Assembly: GCF_002849615.1 (NCBI RefSeq)
Contig: NZ_PDNV01000001.1
Coordinates: forward strand, 248,001-312,000
Source: Pollutimonas nitritireducens
GTDB taxonomy: Bacteria; Pseudomonadota; Gammaproteobacteria; Burkholderiales; Burkholderiaceae_B
Length of the DNA stretch: 64,000 nt
Reading direction: 5' to 3'
Positions 28,162 to 38,215 of this stretch are shown here, in pieces; position 1 is the first letter of the stretch, and each line of letters starts with the position of its first letter. Made by a program: the position numbers and the translations under genes. The notes under the pieces are model-generated. The model saw nothing but the letters and a program-made list of their open reading frames with translations, was not told the origin of the DNA and did not search any database.

Positions 28162-28181
28162 GTTCTGCGGCAACCGCAGGT

Positions 28182-28919
28182 TCAGCTTATTAATGCAAGC
28201 TCCTTCTTTATCAATTCGACGATGAAGCGTTGGCGCTTCAGTGGCATGCGGTCCATAACGCTGGACACACTGATTGCAAAGGTGGGGTGGCCCGACCGCT
28301 GCGGTATCGGGACTCCGACGCCCAATACTCCCGGAACTGCCGCATTTCCCACGGCAGACCATCCGCGCTCCAGCGTCGATCGGATCAAGGTTTCCATTTG
28401 CTCGCAGGTCATGCCCCCAAACGTAGGCAGACGGCTTCTATTGAGGTCGAGTATCTGGCGGATATCTTCTTTGGGCAAATTGGCCAGCAAGGCGAGTCCC
28501 GCCGCGCCAACGCCCATAGGCTGCTTGTGCCCTATCGTCACGGACAGCACCTGCACAGGATAGGAACCGAGTTCCCTGTGCACACATAATGAGTCGCCAT
28601 TTTCACGGCGTACCAGAAACGACGAATCGCCAGTCTGGGCGCTGATACGGGCAAGCACGGGCTTCAAGCGGTCAATACTGTGTGCGATGGTGGGTCCGCC
28701 TGCAAACCGGCAATGGTTGAAGACGAAGGTACGCATATCAGCTGTCGGCTTCACGTAATCATGGGCGATCAGCACGTCAAGAAAGCGATAAACCGTGGTG
28801 CGCTGAATTCCAGTAATGGCGGCAATATCGGTGATTCTCAATCCATCATCCCCGGCAGTTCGCAGCACCTCCATGATTTGAAGTCCGCGCCTGAACGTTT
28901 TCGGCCCTGTCTCTTTCAT
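28182..28919 (-). CDS. IclR-family transcriptional regulator
   Basis: 245 residues from ATG 28919 (MKETGPKTFRRGLQIMEVLR). HTH at about 20-45 (LRITDIAAITGIQRTTVYRF) followed by the IclR effector domain (MGVGAAGLALLANLPKEDIR and a C-terminal ISVSSVMDRMPLKRQ). A longer TTG-started frame to 28955 runs through an operator palindrome and is rejected. It is divergent from the TctC-led catabolic cluster, with two operator-like sites between, so it most likely regulates that cluster and itself. Confidence 0.9.
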   Translation of the reverse strand: MKETGPKTFRRGLQIMEVLRTAGDDGLRITDIAAITGIQRTTVYRFLDVLIAHDYVKPTADMRTFVFNHCRFAGGPTIAHSIDRLKPVLARISAQTGDSSFLVRRENGDSLCVHRELGSYPVQVLSVTIGHKQPMGVGAAGLALLANLPKEDIRQILDLNRSRLPTFGGMTCEQMETLIRSTLERGWSAVGNAAVPGVLGVGVPIPQRSGHPTFAISVSSVMDRMPLKRQRFIVELIKKELALIS

Positions 28920-28935
28920 AATCCGATCCGAATCG

Positions 28936-28956
28936 TTTGTCCAAATTATGGACAAA
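28936..28956. promoter_or_regulatory. IclR-type operator palindrome, site 1
   Basis: TTTGTCCA-N5-TGGACAAA, perfect 8-bp arms with AT spacer, 17 bases upstream of the iclR-like ATG. Confidence 0.65.
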
Positions 28957-29010
28957 ATTGTTTGTTCCTTTCCGTCCCTGCGTATAGGATACCTCAGCAG
29001 TCATCACTGA

Positions 29011-29029
29011 TGTTCAAATTATAGACAAA
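29011..29029. promoter_or_regulatory. IclR-type operator, site 2 (half-conserved)
   Basis: TGTTCAAATTATAGACAAA, a degenerate copy of site 1, directly before the GGAGA ribosome site of the tctC-like gene; binding here would block the catabolic transcript. Confidence 0.55.
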
Positions 29030-29040
29030 CGGAGACAACC

Positions 29041-30042
29041 ATGACCTTCGCATTGAAGAAGCTGTTCCTCAATATAGGCATTTTCAGCGCCGCAATGCCT
29101 GCCATGATGTTGGGTGCGTCGTCGGCAATCGCCCAGACAGATTATCCGGCACGTCCCATCACTATGGTGGTTGGCTACGCGGCAGGCGGCGCGACCGACA
29201 TACTTGCGCGCCTTATTGCCAAATCAATATCGGAAGAGCTCAAGCAAACCGTGATCGTTGAAAACCGGGCCGGAGCCAATAGCAATATCGGCGCGGAATA
29301 CGTCTCCCGAGCGAAGAACGATGGCTACACCCTCTATGTGGGTACTATCGCCAACACCATCAACAAGGCCCTGTACAAAGACCTCCGTTACGACTTCATG
29401 AAGGACTTCGAACCCGTCGGCATGATGGCGACAATTTCAAATGTCCTGGTCGTCAATCCGAAGCGGCCCTTCAAGACCGTAGACGAATACATCGATTACG
29501 CCAGGAAGAATCCTGGCGACCTCACCTGCGCGTCGTCCGGAATAGGATCGTCTATCCATATGTCTTGTGAACTGTTCAAGATCCAGACCGGTACCAACAT
29601 ACTCCACGTTCCCTATCGTGGTAGTGGTCCGGCCGTTGCCGACTTGTTAGGCGGCCAGGTCGATTCCATGTTCGACAACTTGCCCTCTTCATTGGCACAT
29701 ATCAAGGCAGGCACCTTGCGACCCATTGCCACCACTACAGCGAATCGCGTCGATGCCCTGCCGGACACCCCCACCTTCGCGGAGAAAGGCGTCAAGGACT
29801 TCCTCGTCCAGTCATGGTTCGGTATCAATGCACCGGCGGGCACGCCGGCTTCCATCATACAAACGCTCAACCAGGCATTGAACGATGCACTGAAAAAACC
29901 GGAAGTCATAAAAGCGTACCAAACTAACGGTTTTACGGCCCCTCCGCCACCCAATTCACCGGAGAGCTTCAGGCAATACGCGCAATCCGAAGTCGATAAA
30001 TGGGCACTTGTCGTCGAGAAGGCGAATATCAAGGCCAACTGA
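29041..30042 (+). CDS. Bug-family (TctC-like) tripartite tricarboxylate receptor
   Basis: 333 residues with a Sec signal peptide (MTFALKKLFLNIGIFSAAMP ... ASSAIA cleaved near residue 30) and the Bug fold: YPARPITMVVGYAAGGATDI at 33-52 and PYRGSGPAVADLLGGQVDSM. Periplasmic receptors of this type bind carboxylic acids; Alcaligenaceae carry many copies without adjacent TctAB, as here. It is the first gene of the cluster and likely defines the substrate (a carboxylate, identity unknown). Confidence 0.92.
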   Translation: MTFALKKLFLNIGIFSAAMPAMMLGASSAIAQTDYPARPITMVVGYAAGGATDILARLIAKSISEELKQTVIVENRAGANSNIGAEYVSRAKNDGYTLYVGTIANTINKALYKDLRYDFMKDFEPVGMMATISNVLVVNPKRPFKTVDEYIDYARKNPGDLTCASSGIGSSIHMSCELFKIQTGTNILHVPYRGSGPAVADLLGGQVDSMFDNLPSSLAHIKAGTLRPIATTTANRVDALPDTPTFAEKGVKDFLVQSWFGINAPAGTPASIIQTLNQALNDALKKPEVIKAYQTNGFTAPPPPNSPESFRQYAQSEVDKWALVVEKANIKAN

Positions 30043-30086
30043 TCGAACACCAAGAACCCCCTACCTGTATAAGGCGCCCCGCCACC

Positions 30087-31595
30087 ATGTTTCCCATAGA
30101 CTTTTTTTATCGAGCAGCCCAATTACACGCGAATCGCATCGCCATTGAAAGTCCGCAGGACCGCATCACCTATGGCGAACTGGCGACTAGGGTAAGGGCT
30201 CTTGCCGTAGCGTTGCAGTTCCGTGATCCTTCGCCGGGATCACGAGTGGGCCTCTGTGCGGCCAACTCGGCGAACTATATCGTTGGCATGCTCGCCATCC
30301 TGGCGGCGGGAAAGATCTGGGTACCGCTGAACTATCGCAGTACCTCGTCTGAAATCAAGCGTATCCTGGACACCACCGAACCCAGCGTCATCATCGTTGA
30401 CGAGACCGGCGACGAATTGATCAGCAGTCATGCGAGCGCCAAGCTGTCGTTCTCCGAGTTTGCTGGCCTGGTCGAAACGTACCGGGCCGCCTCGCCCACG
30501 CGCCACGAACTGTCACGTGACGATACCCAGGCAATCAAATTTACCGGCGGCACGACGGGTATTCCAAAAGGTGTGATGCAACCTTATCGCGCCTGGGTAG
30601 CCGGTATCATCAATCAGATCGTGGGCTGGAAGATCACCCACGACGACAAGTTCGTCATCTGTGCGCCCATCAGCCATGGAACGGGCACCTATGTCATGCC
30701 GCTGCTGGCTCAGGGAGGCTGTTTGCTGCTATGCGCCTCCAATTCGGCCAGCGACATTGTCCATGCGTTCAAGAGCCAGGGCGGAACCATGACGTTCATG
30801 CCCCCGACCTTGATCTACAAGCTCATCGCAGCCCCAGAGGTAAACCCGGCCGACTTTCATTCACTACGTCTGATGATTTATGGCGGCGCCCCCATGCCCA
30901 CCGAGAAAATCAGCCATGCGCAAACCTTCTTCGGCCCAGTTGTTGCGACCACTTACGGCCAGACGGAGGCCCCTCAAATTGCCACCTTGCTCGCTCCAGA
31001 TGAACTCGCCGATCCCGCATACCGTGCATCGGTTGGCCGCGTGACATGGCTGACAGAAATTGCCATCCTGTCCCCCGGTGGCGATGAGTTGCCGCCGGGG
31101 CAACTGGGTGAGGTCGCTATCAAGGGCGATCTGGTGATGACAGGCTATTGGAATCTACCGGACAAAACCAATGAGACCATCAAGCGCGGCTGGCTGCATA
31201 CCGGCGATGTGGGCTACCTGGACGATAAAGGTTACCTGTTCCTGAAAGAACGTCTGCGCGATGTGATCATAACGGGCGGCTTCAATGTCTACCCCGTCGA
31301 CGTCGAAAACGCGCTGTCGCTGCACGATGCAGTACATGAAGCCGCCGTGTTCGGAATGCCCGACGATAAATGGGGCGAAACGGTCAATGCGGCCATTGAA
31401 CTCAAACCGGGCACTGCCGCGACTCCCGACGAGATCAAGGCGTTTGTACGGGAAAAATTGGGACCGGTTCTGACTCCGAAAAACATCTACTTTTACACCA
31501 GCCTGCCACGCTCATCCGTTGGGAAGGTCCTGAAGACAGCCATTAAAGAACACATACTAAACCCGCAATCCCGCACCCTGAGTGCCATTCAATGA
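30087..31595 (+). CDS. Acyl-CoA synthetase / AMP-dependent ligase
   Basis: 502 residues from ATG 30087. P-loop KFTGGTTGIPKGVMQPYRAW at about 151-170, adenylate motif TTYGQTEAPQI, hinge GDVGYLDDKGYLFLKERLRD and GGFNVYPVDVE (about 398-408), and the C-terminal catalytic Lys in LPRSSVGKVLK (near 477). Activates a carboxylic acid to its CoA thioester through an acyl-adenylate. It overlaps the next frame by ATGA and lies 44 bases after the receptor gene. Substrate not determinable; likely the compound bound by the TctC-like receptor. Confidence 0.92.
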   Translation: MFPIDFFYRAAQLHANRIAIESPQDRITYGELATRVRALAVALQFRDPSPGSRVGLCAANSANYIVGMLAILAAGKIWVPLNYRSTSSEIKRILDTTEPSVIIVDETGDELISSHASAKLSFSEFAGLVETYRAASPTRHELSRDDTQAIKFTGGTTGIPKGVMQPYRAWVAGIINQIVGWKITHDDKFVICAPISHGTGTYVMPLLAQGGCLLLCASNSASDIVHAFKSQGGTMTFMPPTLIYKLIAAPEVNPADFHSLRLMIYGGAPMPTEKISHAQTFFGPVVATTYGQTEAPQIATLLAPDELADPAYRASVGRVTWLTEIAILSPGGDELPPGQLGEVAIKGDLVMTGYWNLPDKTNETIKRGWLHTGDVGYLDDKGYLFLKERLRDVIITGGFNVYPVDVENALSLHDAVHEAAVFGMPDDKWGETVNAAIELKPGTAATPDEIKAFVREKLGPVLTPKNIYFYTSLPRSSVGKVLKTAIKEHILNPQSRTLSAIQ

Positions 31596-31612
31596 TCATG
31601 CACGGAGACTCG

Positions 31613-32380
31613 ATGAAACACACCCCGACCACCGAATTATGCGCGCACAGCCTGACCGGCATGAGCTACCGCGACAAAGACCTCGTCAACGATCTGATTG
31701 GTGAGCGCACTTTCACCGACGTCATGTTTACTCAAATCATGGGGCGCACACCGCGCGCGGTCGACTTGCGGATCACGGATGCCGTCCTGATCACCTTGAT
31801 GGAACATGGCCTGACGCCCAGCGCGATCGCAACCCGGCTGATCTACATGAGCGCGCCTGAAAATCTTCAGGGGGCTGTGTCCGCTGGAATTCTGGCCGTG
31901 GGCAGCCAGTTTGTCGGAACGATGGAAAACTGTTCGCAATTGCTGAAAAAAGTCCTGGAATCAACCAACCCGGAGCAGACGGCAAGGGACATTGCGCAGC
32001 AACACAAGTCAAATAAACAACATCTTCCCGGGTTCGGACATCACCTGCACAAGCCAGACGACCCACGCTCGCTCAAGCTTGTTCACTTGGCGCAGAAAGA
32101 ATCCGAATTGTCCCAAGAGCATGTCAACGCCCTGCTTATGCTCGGCAAGGCTGTCGACGAGGTGTTCGGTAAACACATTACGATCAACGCCACGGGTGCT
32201 GTCGCCGCCCTGTTGGGCGAAATAGGAGTATCTACCGAACTTATGCGTGGGTTTGCCGTCATTTCGCGCGCGGCCGGACTGGTGTCCCATATCGCCGAAG
32301 AACAGCGGATACCTTCCGGGCGCTACATTTGGGAAACGATTGACGAGTCGATTCCCTACGTCAAGAAGAGCACAACCTGA
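31613..32380 (+). CDS. Citryl-CoA lyase / citrate-synthase-superfamily protein
   Basis: 255 residues from ATG 31613, which has a GGAGA site six bases upstream; a frame from 31592 overlaps the ligase stop but lacks one. GFGHHLHKPDDPRSLKLVHL (about 142-161) and TINATGAVAALLGEIGVSTE are the citrate-synthase-type active-site strands, but the protein is short, as in citryl-CoA lyases (CcsA/CcsB-like). Predicted to cleave or condense an acyl-CoA with a 2-oxoacid or acetyl-CoA. With the ligase and two dehydrogenases it suggests activation, oxidation and C-C cleavage of a hydroxy- or branched acid (inference). Confidence 0.82.
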   Translation: MKHTPTTELCAHSLTGMSYRDKDLVNDLIGERTFTDVMFTQIMGRTPRAVDLRITDAVLITLMEHGLTPSAIATRLIYMSAPENLQGAVSAGILAVGSQFVGTMENCSQLLKKVLESTNPEQTARDIAQQHKSNKQHLPGFGHHLHKPDDPRSLKLVHLAQKESELSQEHVNALLMLGKAVDEVFGKHITINATGAVAALLGEIGVSTELMRGFAVISRAAGLVSHIAEEQRIPSGRYIWETIDESIPYVKKSTT

Positions 32381-32416
32381 CTGGTTTACAAGCATTCAAA
32401 AACGAAAGGGAGAGAA

Positions 32417-33142
32417 ATGCCACACTTTGTTCTGGTCACCGGCGGTTCGAGCGGAATTGGTAAAGCCATCATTGAACGGCTGTCTGCCGAAGGCTTTCAT
32501 ACCCTCAATCTGGATAGGCAGGCGCCACGCCAACTTTCCCTGAATGAGCAGCATTTTCCTATCGATCTGCTCGATACGGGCGCTCTTGAGCATGCCCTTG
32601 ACCGCCTGTCTCAAGAATACGAGATCTTGCGTGTAGTGAACAATGCTGGCATGGTCAAGCCCGCGTTATTGGAAAGCACCTCGATCAGCGACGTACGCGA
32701 AGTGGCCAAACTCAATATCGAAGCTCCTATCCTCATCATGCAACAATTTTTGCCGGCCATGAAGGCCAGAAAATTCGGCCGTGTCGTCAACATCAGCAGC
32801 CGCGCGGCCTTGGGCAAGGAAAAGCGGACCGCCTATGCAGCATCCAAGGCGGGGCTCCTGGGCATGACCCGGACCTGGGCATTGGAATTTGCCGGCAGCG
32901 GCATCACGGTCAATGCCATCGGTCCTGGTCCGATTGCCACCGAGCTTTTTACTGCTGTGAACCCTCCTGACGCGCCTCAAACCCAACGGATTCTGGACGC
33001 CATTCCAGTCAAGCGCTTGGGCGAACCTGCCGAAGTCGCCCACGCCGCCTGCTTTTTCCTGGACGACCGCGCTGGATTCGTCACAGGCCAGGTGCTTTAT
33101 GTTTGCGGCGGCATGACGGTCGGCCTTGGAAATGCAGCATGA
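32417..33142 (+). CDS. Short-chain dehydrogenase/reductase (first)
   Basis: 241 residues with a strong GGGAGAG ribosome site. TGGSSGIGKAII at 8-19 (NAD(P) GxxxGxG), NNAGM near 74, catalytic S-Y-K as NISSRAA ... YAASKAG (about 130-150) and VNAIGPGPI. Rossmann oxidoreductase for an alcohol/ketone pair. Second half of the cluster; co-transcribed with the following SDR. Confidence 0.92.
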   Translation: MPHFVLVTGGSSGIGKAIIERLSAEGFHTLNLDRQAPRQLSLNEQHFPIDLLDTGALEHALDRLSQEYEILRVVNNAGMVKPALLESTSISDVREVAKLNIEAPILIMQQFLPAMKARKFGRVVNISSRAALGKEKRTAYAASKAGLLGMTRTWALEFAGSGITVNAIGPGPIATELFTAVNPPDAPQTQRILDAIPVKRLGEPAEVAHAACFFLDDRAGFVTGQVLYVCGGMTVGLGNAA

Positions 33143-33161
33143 AAACGGAATGGAGATTGTG

Positions 33162-33956
33162 ATGAAACTTGCCAACAAAGTCGTATTCATGGCGGGCGCA
33201 GGAAGCAGCGCACCTGGCTGGAGCATAGGCAAGGCCACATGCGTCACGCTGGCCCGACAGGGCGCAAGCATCGTGGCTGTGGACAAGCATCTTCAAGCGG
33301 CGGAAGAATCGGCTGAAGAAATTCGAAAAACCGGTGGTATAGCGCTGGCGCTCCAAGCCGATGTGGCCGACCAGCATTCCATAGAGCAAGCCGTCGCACG
33401 TGCAATCAGCGAGTTTGGAGGCATCGACGTTTATATTGCCAATGCGGGAATAGGAAAGATCGGCGGTATTGTCGAAACAGAAACCGCAGATATGGATCTC
33501 ATTTATCAGGTAAATGTTCAAAGTCTGCTCATTGCTTCAAAATTGATCATTCCAAGCATGCTGCAACGCGGAGGTGGTGCCATCGTCACCATCTCCTCCG
33601 TTGCGGGAATCCGTTATCTCGGTTACCCACACCTGGCCTACAGCGTCACCAAGGCGGCGCTCATTCAATTCACGCGCATGATTGCCCAAGAATATGCCGG
33701 TCGCGGCATACGAGCCAATACCGTTGTCCCTGGTCTAATCGACACGCCCCGCGTTCAGAAGAATGTCTCCGCGGCGTTTTCCAGCGACAACAACCCCGAT
33801 GAGGTTCGCAGCAAGCGGAATCAGCAAGTTCCCATGCAGCGCATGGGAACTGCCTGGGAAGTGGCGAATGCTATCGCCTTCCTGGCTTCTGACGATGCGT
33901 CCTATATAACAGGAACCGAACTGGTGGTCGATGGTGGGCTTACTGGCAAGTTTTGA
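33162..33956 (+). CDS. Short-chain dehydrogenase/reductase (second)
   Basis: 264 residues from ATG 33162; the longer frame at 33126 starts within the previous gene. N-terminus KVVFMAGAGSSAPGWSIGKA is unusual: the glycine motif has an inserted SSAPGWS stretch seen in a subset of SDRs. Catalytic SSVAG and YSVTKAALIQ are present (about 142-163), and the end (SDDASYITGTELVVDGGLTG) is typical. Likely second oxidative step of the pathway. No terminator is obvious before the catalase region. Confidence 0.92.
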   Translation: MKLANKVVFMAGAGSSAPGWSIGKATCVTLARQGASIVAVDKHLQAAEESAEEIRKTGGIALALQADVADQHSIEQAVARAISEFGGIDVYIANAGIGKIGGIVETETADMDLIYQVNVQSLLIASKLIIPSMLQRGGGAIVTISSVAGIRYLGYPHLAYSVTKAALIQFTRMIAQEYAGRGIRANTVVPGLIDTPRVQKNVSAAFSSDNNPDEVRSKRNQQVPMQRMGTAWEVANAIAFLASDDASYITGTELVVDGGLTGKF

Positions 33957-34173
33957 CATAGACGGTATCAGCGCCATTCCGTCCATATTTTCATGATCAC
34001 ACCGGACACGTCGATAGTATTTAACTATTTATTTAAATCAATCAATCAATTTTACCTTTCGTCGGCCATCTCCTACACTGGGTTTCATCCGACATTCGTC
34101 AAAGGGGCACGTCTGCATCCGTGTTCTCATTGAAGTCTGTATTCGTTACACCCATGCATCGCAAAAGGAAAAA
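33957..34173. other. Intergenic region before catalase
   Basis: AT-rich, with tandem ATCA units at about 34037-34050 and no gene; should hold the catalase promoter. No OxyR half-sites could be assigned with confidence. Confidence 0.4.
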
Positions 34174-35607
34174 ATGGCAAAGCTCACCACCGCCGCCGGC
34201 GCCCCGGTCGTCGACAATCAAAACATACAGACTGCAGGTCCTCGCGGCCCCGCCCTTCTGCAGGATGTCTGGCTCTTGGAAAAACTGGCTCACTTCGATC
34301 GCGAAGTCATCCCGGAACGCCGGATGCACGCGAAAGGCGCCGGCGCCTACGGAACTTTTACCGTCACCCGCGACATCAGCCAGTTCACACGCGCGAAGAT
34401 CTTTTCACAGATCGGCAAGCAGACCGACGTCTTCATGCGCTTTTCCACCGTCGCGGGAGAACGTGGCGCCGCCGACGCAGAGCGCGACATCCGGGGCGTT
34501 GCCATGAAATTTTATACCGAGGAAGGAAACTGGGACCTGGTTGGCAACAATACACCGGTGTTCTTTTTCCGCGATCCATTGAAGTTCCCTGACTTGAACC
34601 ACGCAGTCAAGCGCGATCCGCGCACCGGCATGCGCAGCGCGCAAAACAACTGGGAATTCTGGACAGGCCTGCCAGAAGCGCTGCACCAGGTAACCATCGT
34701 CATGAGCGACCGCGGCATTCCCACGGGCTTTCGCAACATGCACCTGTTCGGCAGCCACACCTTCAGCTTCATCAACGCCAATAACGAGCGTTATTGGGTC
34801 AAGTTCACCTTCAAAACCCAGCAGGGCATCAAGAACCTTACCGATGCCGATGCTACGCAGGTCGTGGGACGCGATCGCGAAAGCTCGCAGCGCGACCTGT
34901 TCGAAGCCATCGAGAAAAACGACTTCCCGCGCTGGACGATGTACGTGCAGATCATGCCGGAAAAAGAGGCATCCACGTATCACTTGAATCCCTTTGACCT
35001 GACCAAGGTGTGGCCGCACGGCGACTATCCGCTAATCGAGGTTGGCACCCTGGAACTAAACCGCAATCCTGAAAACTTCTTCGCGGAAGTGGAGCAGGCG
35101 GCATTCACACCAGCCAATGTCGTGCCGGGCATCAGCTTTTCACCGGACAAGATGCTGCAAGCCCGACTGTTCTCGTATGGCGATGCGCAACGCTACCGTT
35201 TGGGTGTCAACCATCACCAGATTCCGGTGAATGCGCCCAAGTGCCCTTTCCACAGTTTTCACCGCGACGGAGCAATGCGTGTGGATGGCAACCACGGTCG
35301 CATCACCGGGAATGAACCCAACACACAGGGCGAATGGCAAGAACAGCCCGATTACCGCGAGCCGCCGCTGTCGATCGAAGGTGCCGCTGATCACTGGAAT
35401 CATCGCGAAGATACCGACTACTTCTCGCAACCGGGTGCCTTGTTCCGCTTGATGAACGATGAGCAGAAACAAGTCTTGTTCGAAAACACCGCTCGCGCGA
35501 TTTTGGGCGCTTCCAGAGACGTCCAGGAACGCCATATAAGCCACTGCACTCAAGCTGACCCAGCCTATGGCGCCGGCGTGGCCGCTGCCATCCTGGCTTT
35601 GGCATAA
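34174..35607 (+). CDS. katA: Heme catalase (small-subunit, KatA type)
   Basis: 477 residues, within the small-subunit clade-3 range. Active-site block [15 protein letters not shown] gives distal His52, VGNN gives Asn125, and [20 protein letters not shown] supplies proximal heme-ligand Tyr335. No C-terminal flavodoxin-like domain, so not the large HPII type. Disproportionates hydrogen peroxide in the cytoplasm. The ATG follows an AAGGAAAAA ribosome site. Convergent with the DUF421 gene one base downstream. The symbol is by family; orthology not tested. Confidence 0.96.
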   Translation: MAKLTTAAGAPVVDNQNIQTAGPRGPALLQDVWLLEKLAHFDREVIPERRMHAKGAGAYGTFTVTRDISQFTRAKIFSQIGKQTDVFMRFSTVAGERGAADAERDIRGVAMKFYTEEGNWDLVGNNTPVFFFRDPLKFPDLNHAVKRDPRTGMRSAQNNWEFWTGLPEALHQVTIVMSDRGIPTGFRNMHLFGSHTFSFINANNERYWVKFTFKTQQGIKNLTDADATQVVGRDRESSQRDLFEAIEKNDFPRWTMYVQIMPEKEASTYHLNPFDLTKVWPHGDYPLIEVGTLELNRNPENFFAEVEQAAFTPANVVPGISFSPDKMLQARLFSYGDAQRYRLGVNHHQIPVNAPKCPFHSFHRDGAMRVDGNHGRITGNEPNTQGEWQEQPDYREPPLSIEGAADHWNHREDTDYFSQPGALFRLMNDEQKQVLFENTARAILGASRDVQERHISHCTQADPAYGAGVAAAILALA

Positions 35608-35608
35608 G

Positions 35609-36301
35609 CTAACGTGCCCGACGATTCGCCAGTGCTCTGGACCAGGATTCGTGACTGCAATGCGAGCAGGAAAATTCCTGCTGCGCCTTCAACACATGGG
35701 TATGGCCGCAGTGATTGCAGGCGTAAAGACCATCGTCGGGTACCCGGGTGAAATCCTGGCGATGTTCGGGGGGCATTACCGACAACCCGGCCTGCACGAG
35801 ATCGTCTTCGTAAAAGAAAAGACTCACATCGCCATCGATTTCGAGTATGCCCATTTTGACCTGGCCCAGGTGCTCTACGCCCTGTTGGCGCAGTTCCATG
35901 AAGAACTCATCTTCCGATATGTTGAGCCGGGACAAATTCTCGATCTCGTAGCGACCTTCGCGTATCAATGTAATCGGTACACCGTCCATCCATGCAGCAA
36001 TTCGCGAACTGCGGCCCATGACATAGGTAGTCGTCCGATACAGCAGCAGCAGGGCTGCAAAGACGGTCGCTACCGGTGCTATTGGAACGTCCTCATAAAA
36101 CGTGACATCCCCGGCCGCGGAGCCGAGCGTCAGAATGATCACCAGCTCGAATACCGATAATTGCCGGATACCCCGGCGCCCCGCAACCTTAAGGAAAAGG
36201 AATACCAGCACATAGGCGATGGCTACCCGCAGCGTGACCTCGGCCAGGAAAGCGAGAGGGAATTTGTGAAAAAATATTCGTTGCCAATCGAATGCTTCCA
36301 T
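35609..36301 (-). CDS. DUF421 (YetF/YcaP-like) membrane protein with C-terminal zinc ribbon
   Basis: 230 residues. N-terminal transmembrane helices about 18-40 and 75-95 with AGRRGIRQLSVFELVIILTL, the DUF421 signature, then the soluble YetF domain (MDGVPITLIREGRYEIENLS). The last 45 residues hold C-x2-C ... C-x2-C (CNHCGHTHVLKAQQ, SCSHC), a zinc-ribbon-like tail that not all DUF421 proteins have. Function unknown; related proteins contribute to spore or biofilm phenotypes in Bacillus. Confidence 0.88.
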   Translation of the reverse strand: MEAFDWQRIFFHKFPLAFLAEVTLRVAIAYVLVFLFLKVAGRRGIRQLSVFELVIILTLGSAAGDVTFYEDVPIAPVATVFAALLLLYRTTTYVMGRSSRIAAWMDGVPITLIREGRYEIENLSRLNISEDEFFMELRQQGVEHLGQVKMGILEIDGDVSLFFYEDDLVQAGLSVMPPEHRQDFTRVPDDGLYACNHCGHTHVLKAQQEFSCSHCSHESWSRALANRRAR

Positions 36302-36390
36302 CGATGCTATTCCATCAAATTATCATTGTGCGAGTAGAGTCAACCACCGGCCTGTACCGATGCATTCGTGACAAACCGGCTTTGCACCGC

Positions 36391-36687
36391 CTATAGATAT
36401 GACTTGCCGTCCAGGTACGCCTTGCGCCAACGCGTGATCACGGAACGCTCGAACAGACCACCGATTGCGAACGGATCCGCATTCACGAAATCTTCGGCTT
36501 GCGCTCGCGTTTCCAGGTCCACGATATAGACGCTACCGGTGCCTCCGGTGCCGTCGTCTTCCAACTTGGCACCGCAAGCCAGCAACAATTCCTTGTTGTC
36601 TTCCAGATAATCCAGATGTTTATCGCGCAAGGCCTGTCGCAAGGCTTGAGTATGTGGCTTGTCATAGGTTTCTATCAGGTATGGCAT
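36391..36687 (-). CDS. YciI-like protein
   Basis: 98 residues from ATG 36687 ([20 protein letters not shown]). YciI fold with the conserved His-containing helix ([11 protein letters not shown]) and the Asp/Phe-rich middle ([15 protein letters not shown]). Small dimeric alpha+beta proteins of this family resemble muconolactone isomerase; role generally unknown. Divergent from mnmE with an 88-base spacer. Confidence 0.85.
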   Translation of the reverse strand: MPYLIETYDKPHTQALRQALRDKHLDYLEDNKELLLACGAKLEDDGTGGTGSVYIVDLETRAQAEDFVNADPFAIGGLFERSVITRWRKAYLDGKSYL

Positions 36688-36775
36688 GTTGGTTCCTCTT
36701 GGATTTTTATGTTTAAACTGTCCAGCATCTGCGCCAATAATAGTACGCTTTTCGTCAACCTTGCCACATGCTGCC

Positions 36776-38215
36776 ATGACCCTACGATCTCACGAACCCA
36801 TCATCGCCATTGCAACCGCTCCCGGGCGTGGCGGGATAGGTGTTGTACGTATATCGGCCAGCAATATGGAACCTTTGCTGGCTCGATTATTCAATGTCCA
36901 GCTCACGCCGCGCCACGCCCACTACCTGCCCTTCAACGACAAGGATGGCAACGTCATGGACGCCGGTATTGCCCTGCTTTTCAAAGGCCCCCATTCGTAC
37001 ACCGGGGAAGACGTACTTGAACTGCAAGGCCACGGCGGACCTGCCGTACTGCGACGGGTACTGGACCATTGCCTTGAAGTCGGAGAAGAATATGGTCTGC
37101 GCCACGCAGAGCCAGGCGAGTTCACACAACGTGCTTTCCTCAACGAACGTATGGATCTGGCGCAGGCGGAAGCCGTAGCTGACCTGATCGATGCGTCATC
37201 GGCTGCCGCAGCGCGCAGCGCGATGGCGTCGCTCAGCGGTGCCTTTTCCAACCGCATCAACGCGCTGGGTGATCGAATCGTGCGCCTGCGCATACTGGTC
37301 GAAGCAACGCTGGATTTTCCCGAGGAGGAAATCGACTTCCTTGAAAAGTACCAGGCCCATGCCACGCTTGAAGAAATTCGGTCCGACCTGCATGCACTCA
37401 CGGTCCAGGCACGACAAGGCATGATCCTGCGCGAGGGGATGCATGTCGTGTTGGCGGGCCAGCCCAATGTTGGCAAATCCAGCTTGCTTAATGCACTGGC
37501 CGGCGACGACATCGCCATCGTTACGCCCGTCGCCGGTACAACGCGCGATAAAGTCATTCAACAAATTCATATCCAGGGCGTACCGCTGCACATTGTCGAT
37601 ACAGCTGGCCTGCGCGAGACCGACGACACTGTCGAAAGTATAGGCATAGCACGAACCTGGGCCGAACTCGAAAAGGCGAATGTCATCATTCACTTGCAAG
37701 ATGCGCGCGCCCAGAACGACGAGCTCGATACGGCAATAACGAACCGCCTTCCTGCCCATACACCGGTACTCAAGGTATTCAATAAAATCGATTTGCTGGA
37801 CGCTGGAGCCCAAGCAGCATTCCTGACTTTGACTGATACCGATACCCCGTTCAGGAAAAACCACAACGCGCCGGAAGCGCAGCTCGCGTCCGCCGCCACC
37901 GACGTGGCATTGGGCATTTCCGCCAGGACCGGTGCCGGTCTGGATATGCTGCGCCAGAAGTTGCTGGACATTGCGGGCTGGAATCCCAGCAGCGAATCCC
38001 CCTGGCTCGCACGAGAACGCCACCTGAAGGCATTGGATAGCGCCGGCGGCCATATGGTACTCGCCGCCGAACACGCAAGCCAGAACGACCGTGTACTGGA
38101 TCTTTTTGCGGAAGAACTCCGACTGGCTCACGAGGACCTCTGCGCGATCACCGGTCAATTCACAAGCGATGAACTGCTGGGTGAAATTTTTTCCAGCTTT
38201 TGCATTGGGAAGTGA
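36776..38215 (+). CDS. mnmE: tRNA uridine-5-carboxymethylaminomethyl modification GTPase
   Basis: 479 residues. N-terminal tetrahydrofolate-binding domain (start [20 protein letters not shown]), helical domain with inserted G domain: G1 [11 protein letters not shown] at about 227-237, G2 GTTRDK, G3 DTAGLRE, G4 NKID, and the terminal CIGK motif. With MnmG it installs the cmnm5 modification on wobble uridines. The open frame extends 30 codons upstream, but this start matches the family. A recombinase fragment begins 170 bases downstream. Confidence 0.97.
   Translation: MTLRSHEPIIAIATAPGRGGIGVVRISASNMEPLLARLFNVQLTPRHAHYLPFNDKDGNVMDAGIALLFKGPHSYTGEDVLELQGHGGPAVLRRVLDHCLEVGEEYGLRHAEPGEFTQRAFLNERMDLAQAEAVADLIDASSAAAARSAMASLSGAFSNRINALGDRIVRLRILVEATLDFPEEEIDFLEKYQAHATLEEIRSDLHALTVQARQGMILREGMHVVLAGQPNVGKSSLLNALAGDDIAIVTPVAGTTRDKVIQQIHIQGVPLHIVDTAGLRETDDTVESIGIARTWAELEKANVIIHLQDARAQNDELDTAITNRLPAHTPVLKVFNKIDLLDAGAQAAFLTLTDTDTPFRKNHNAPEAQLASAATDVALGISARTGAGLDMLRQKLLDIAGWNPSSESPWLARERHLKALDSAGGHMVLAAEHASQNDRVLDLFAEELRLAHEDLCAITGQFTSDELLGEIFSSFCIGK

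Noticed and set aside
28920-28955. TTG-initiated longer IclR protein
   Set aside because: The extension runs through the TTTGTCCA operator palindrome; ATG 28919 gives the normal family start.
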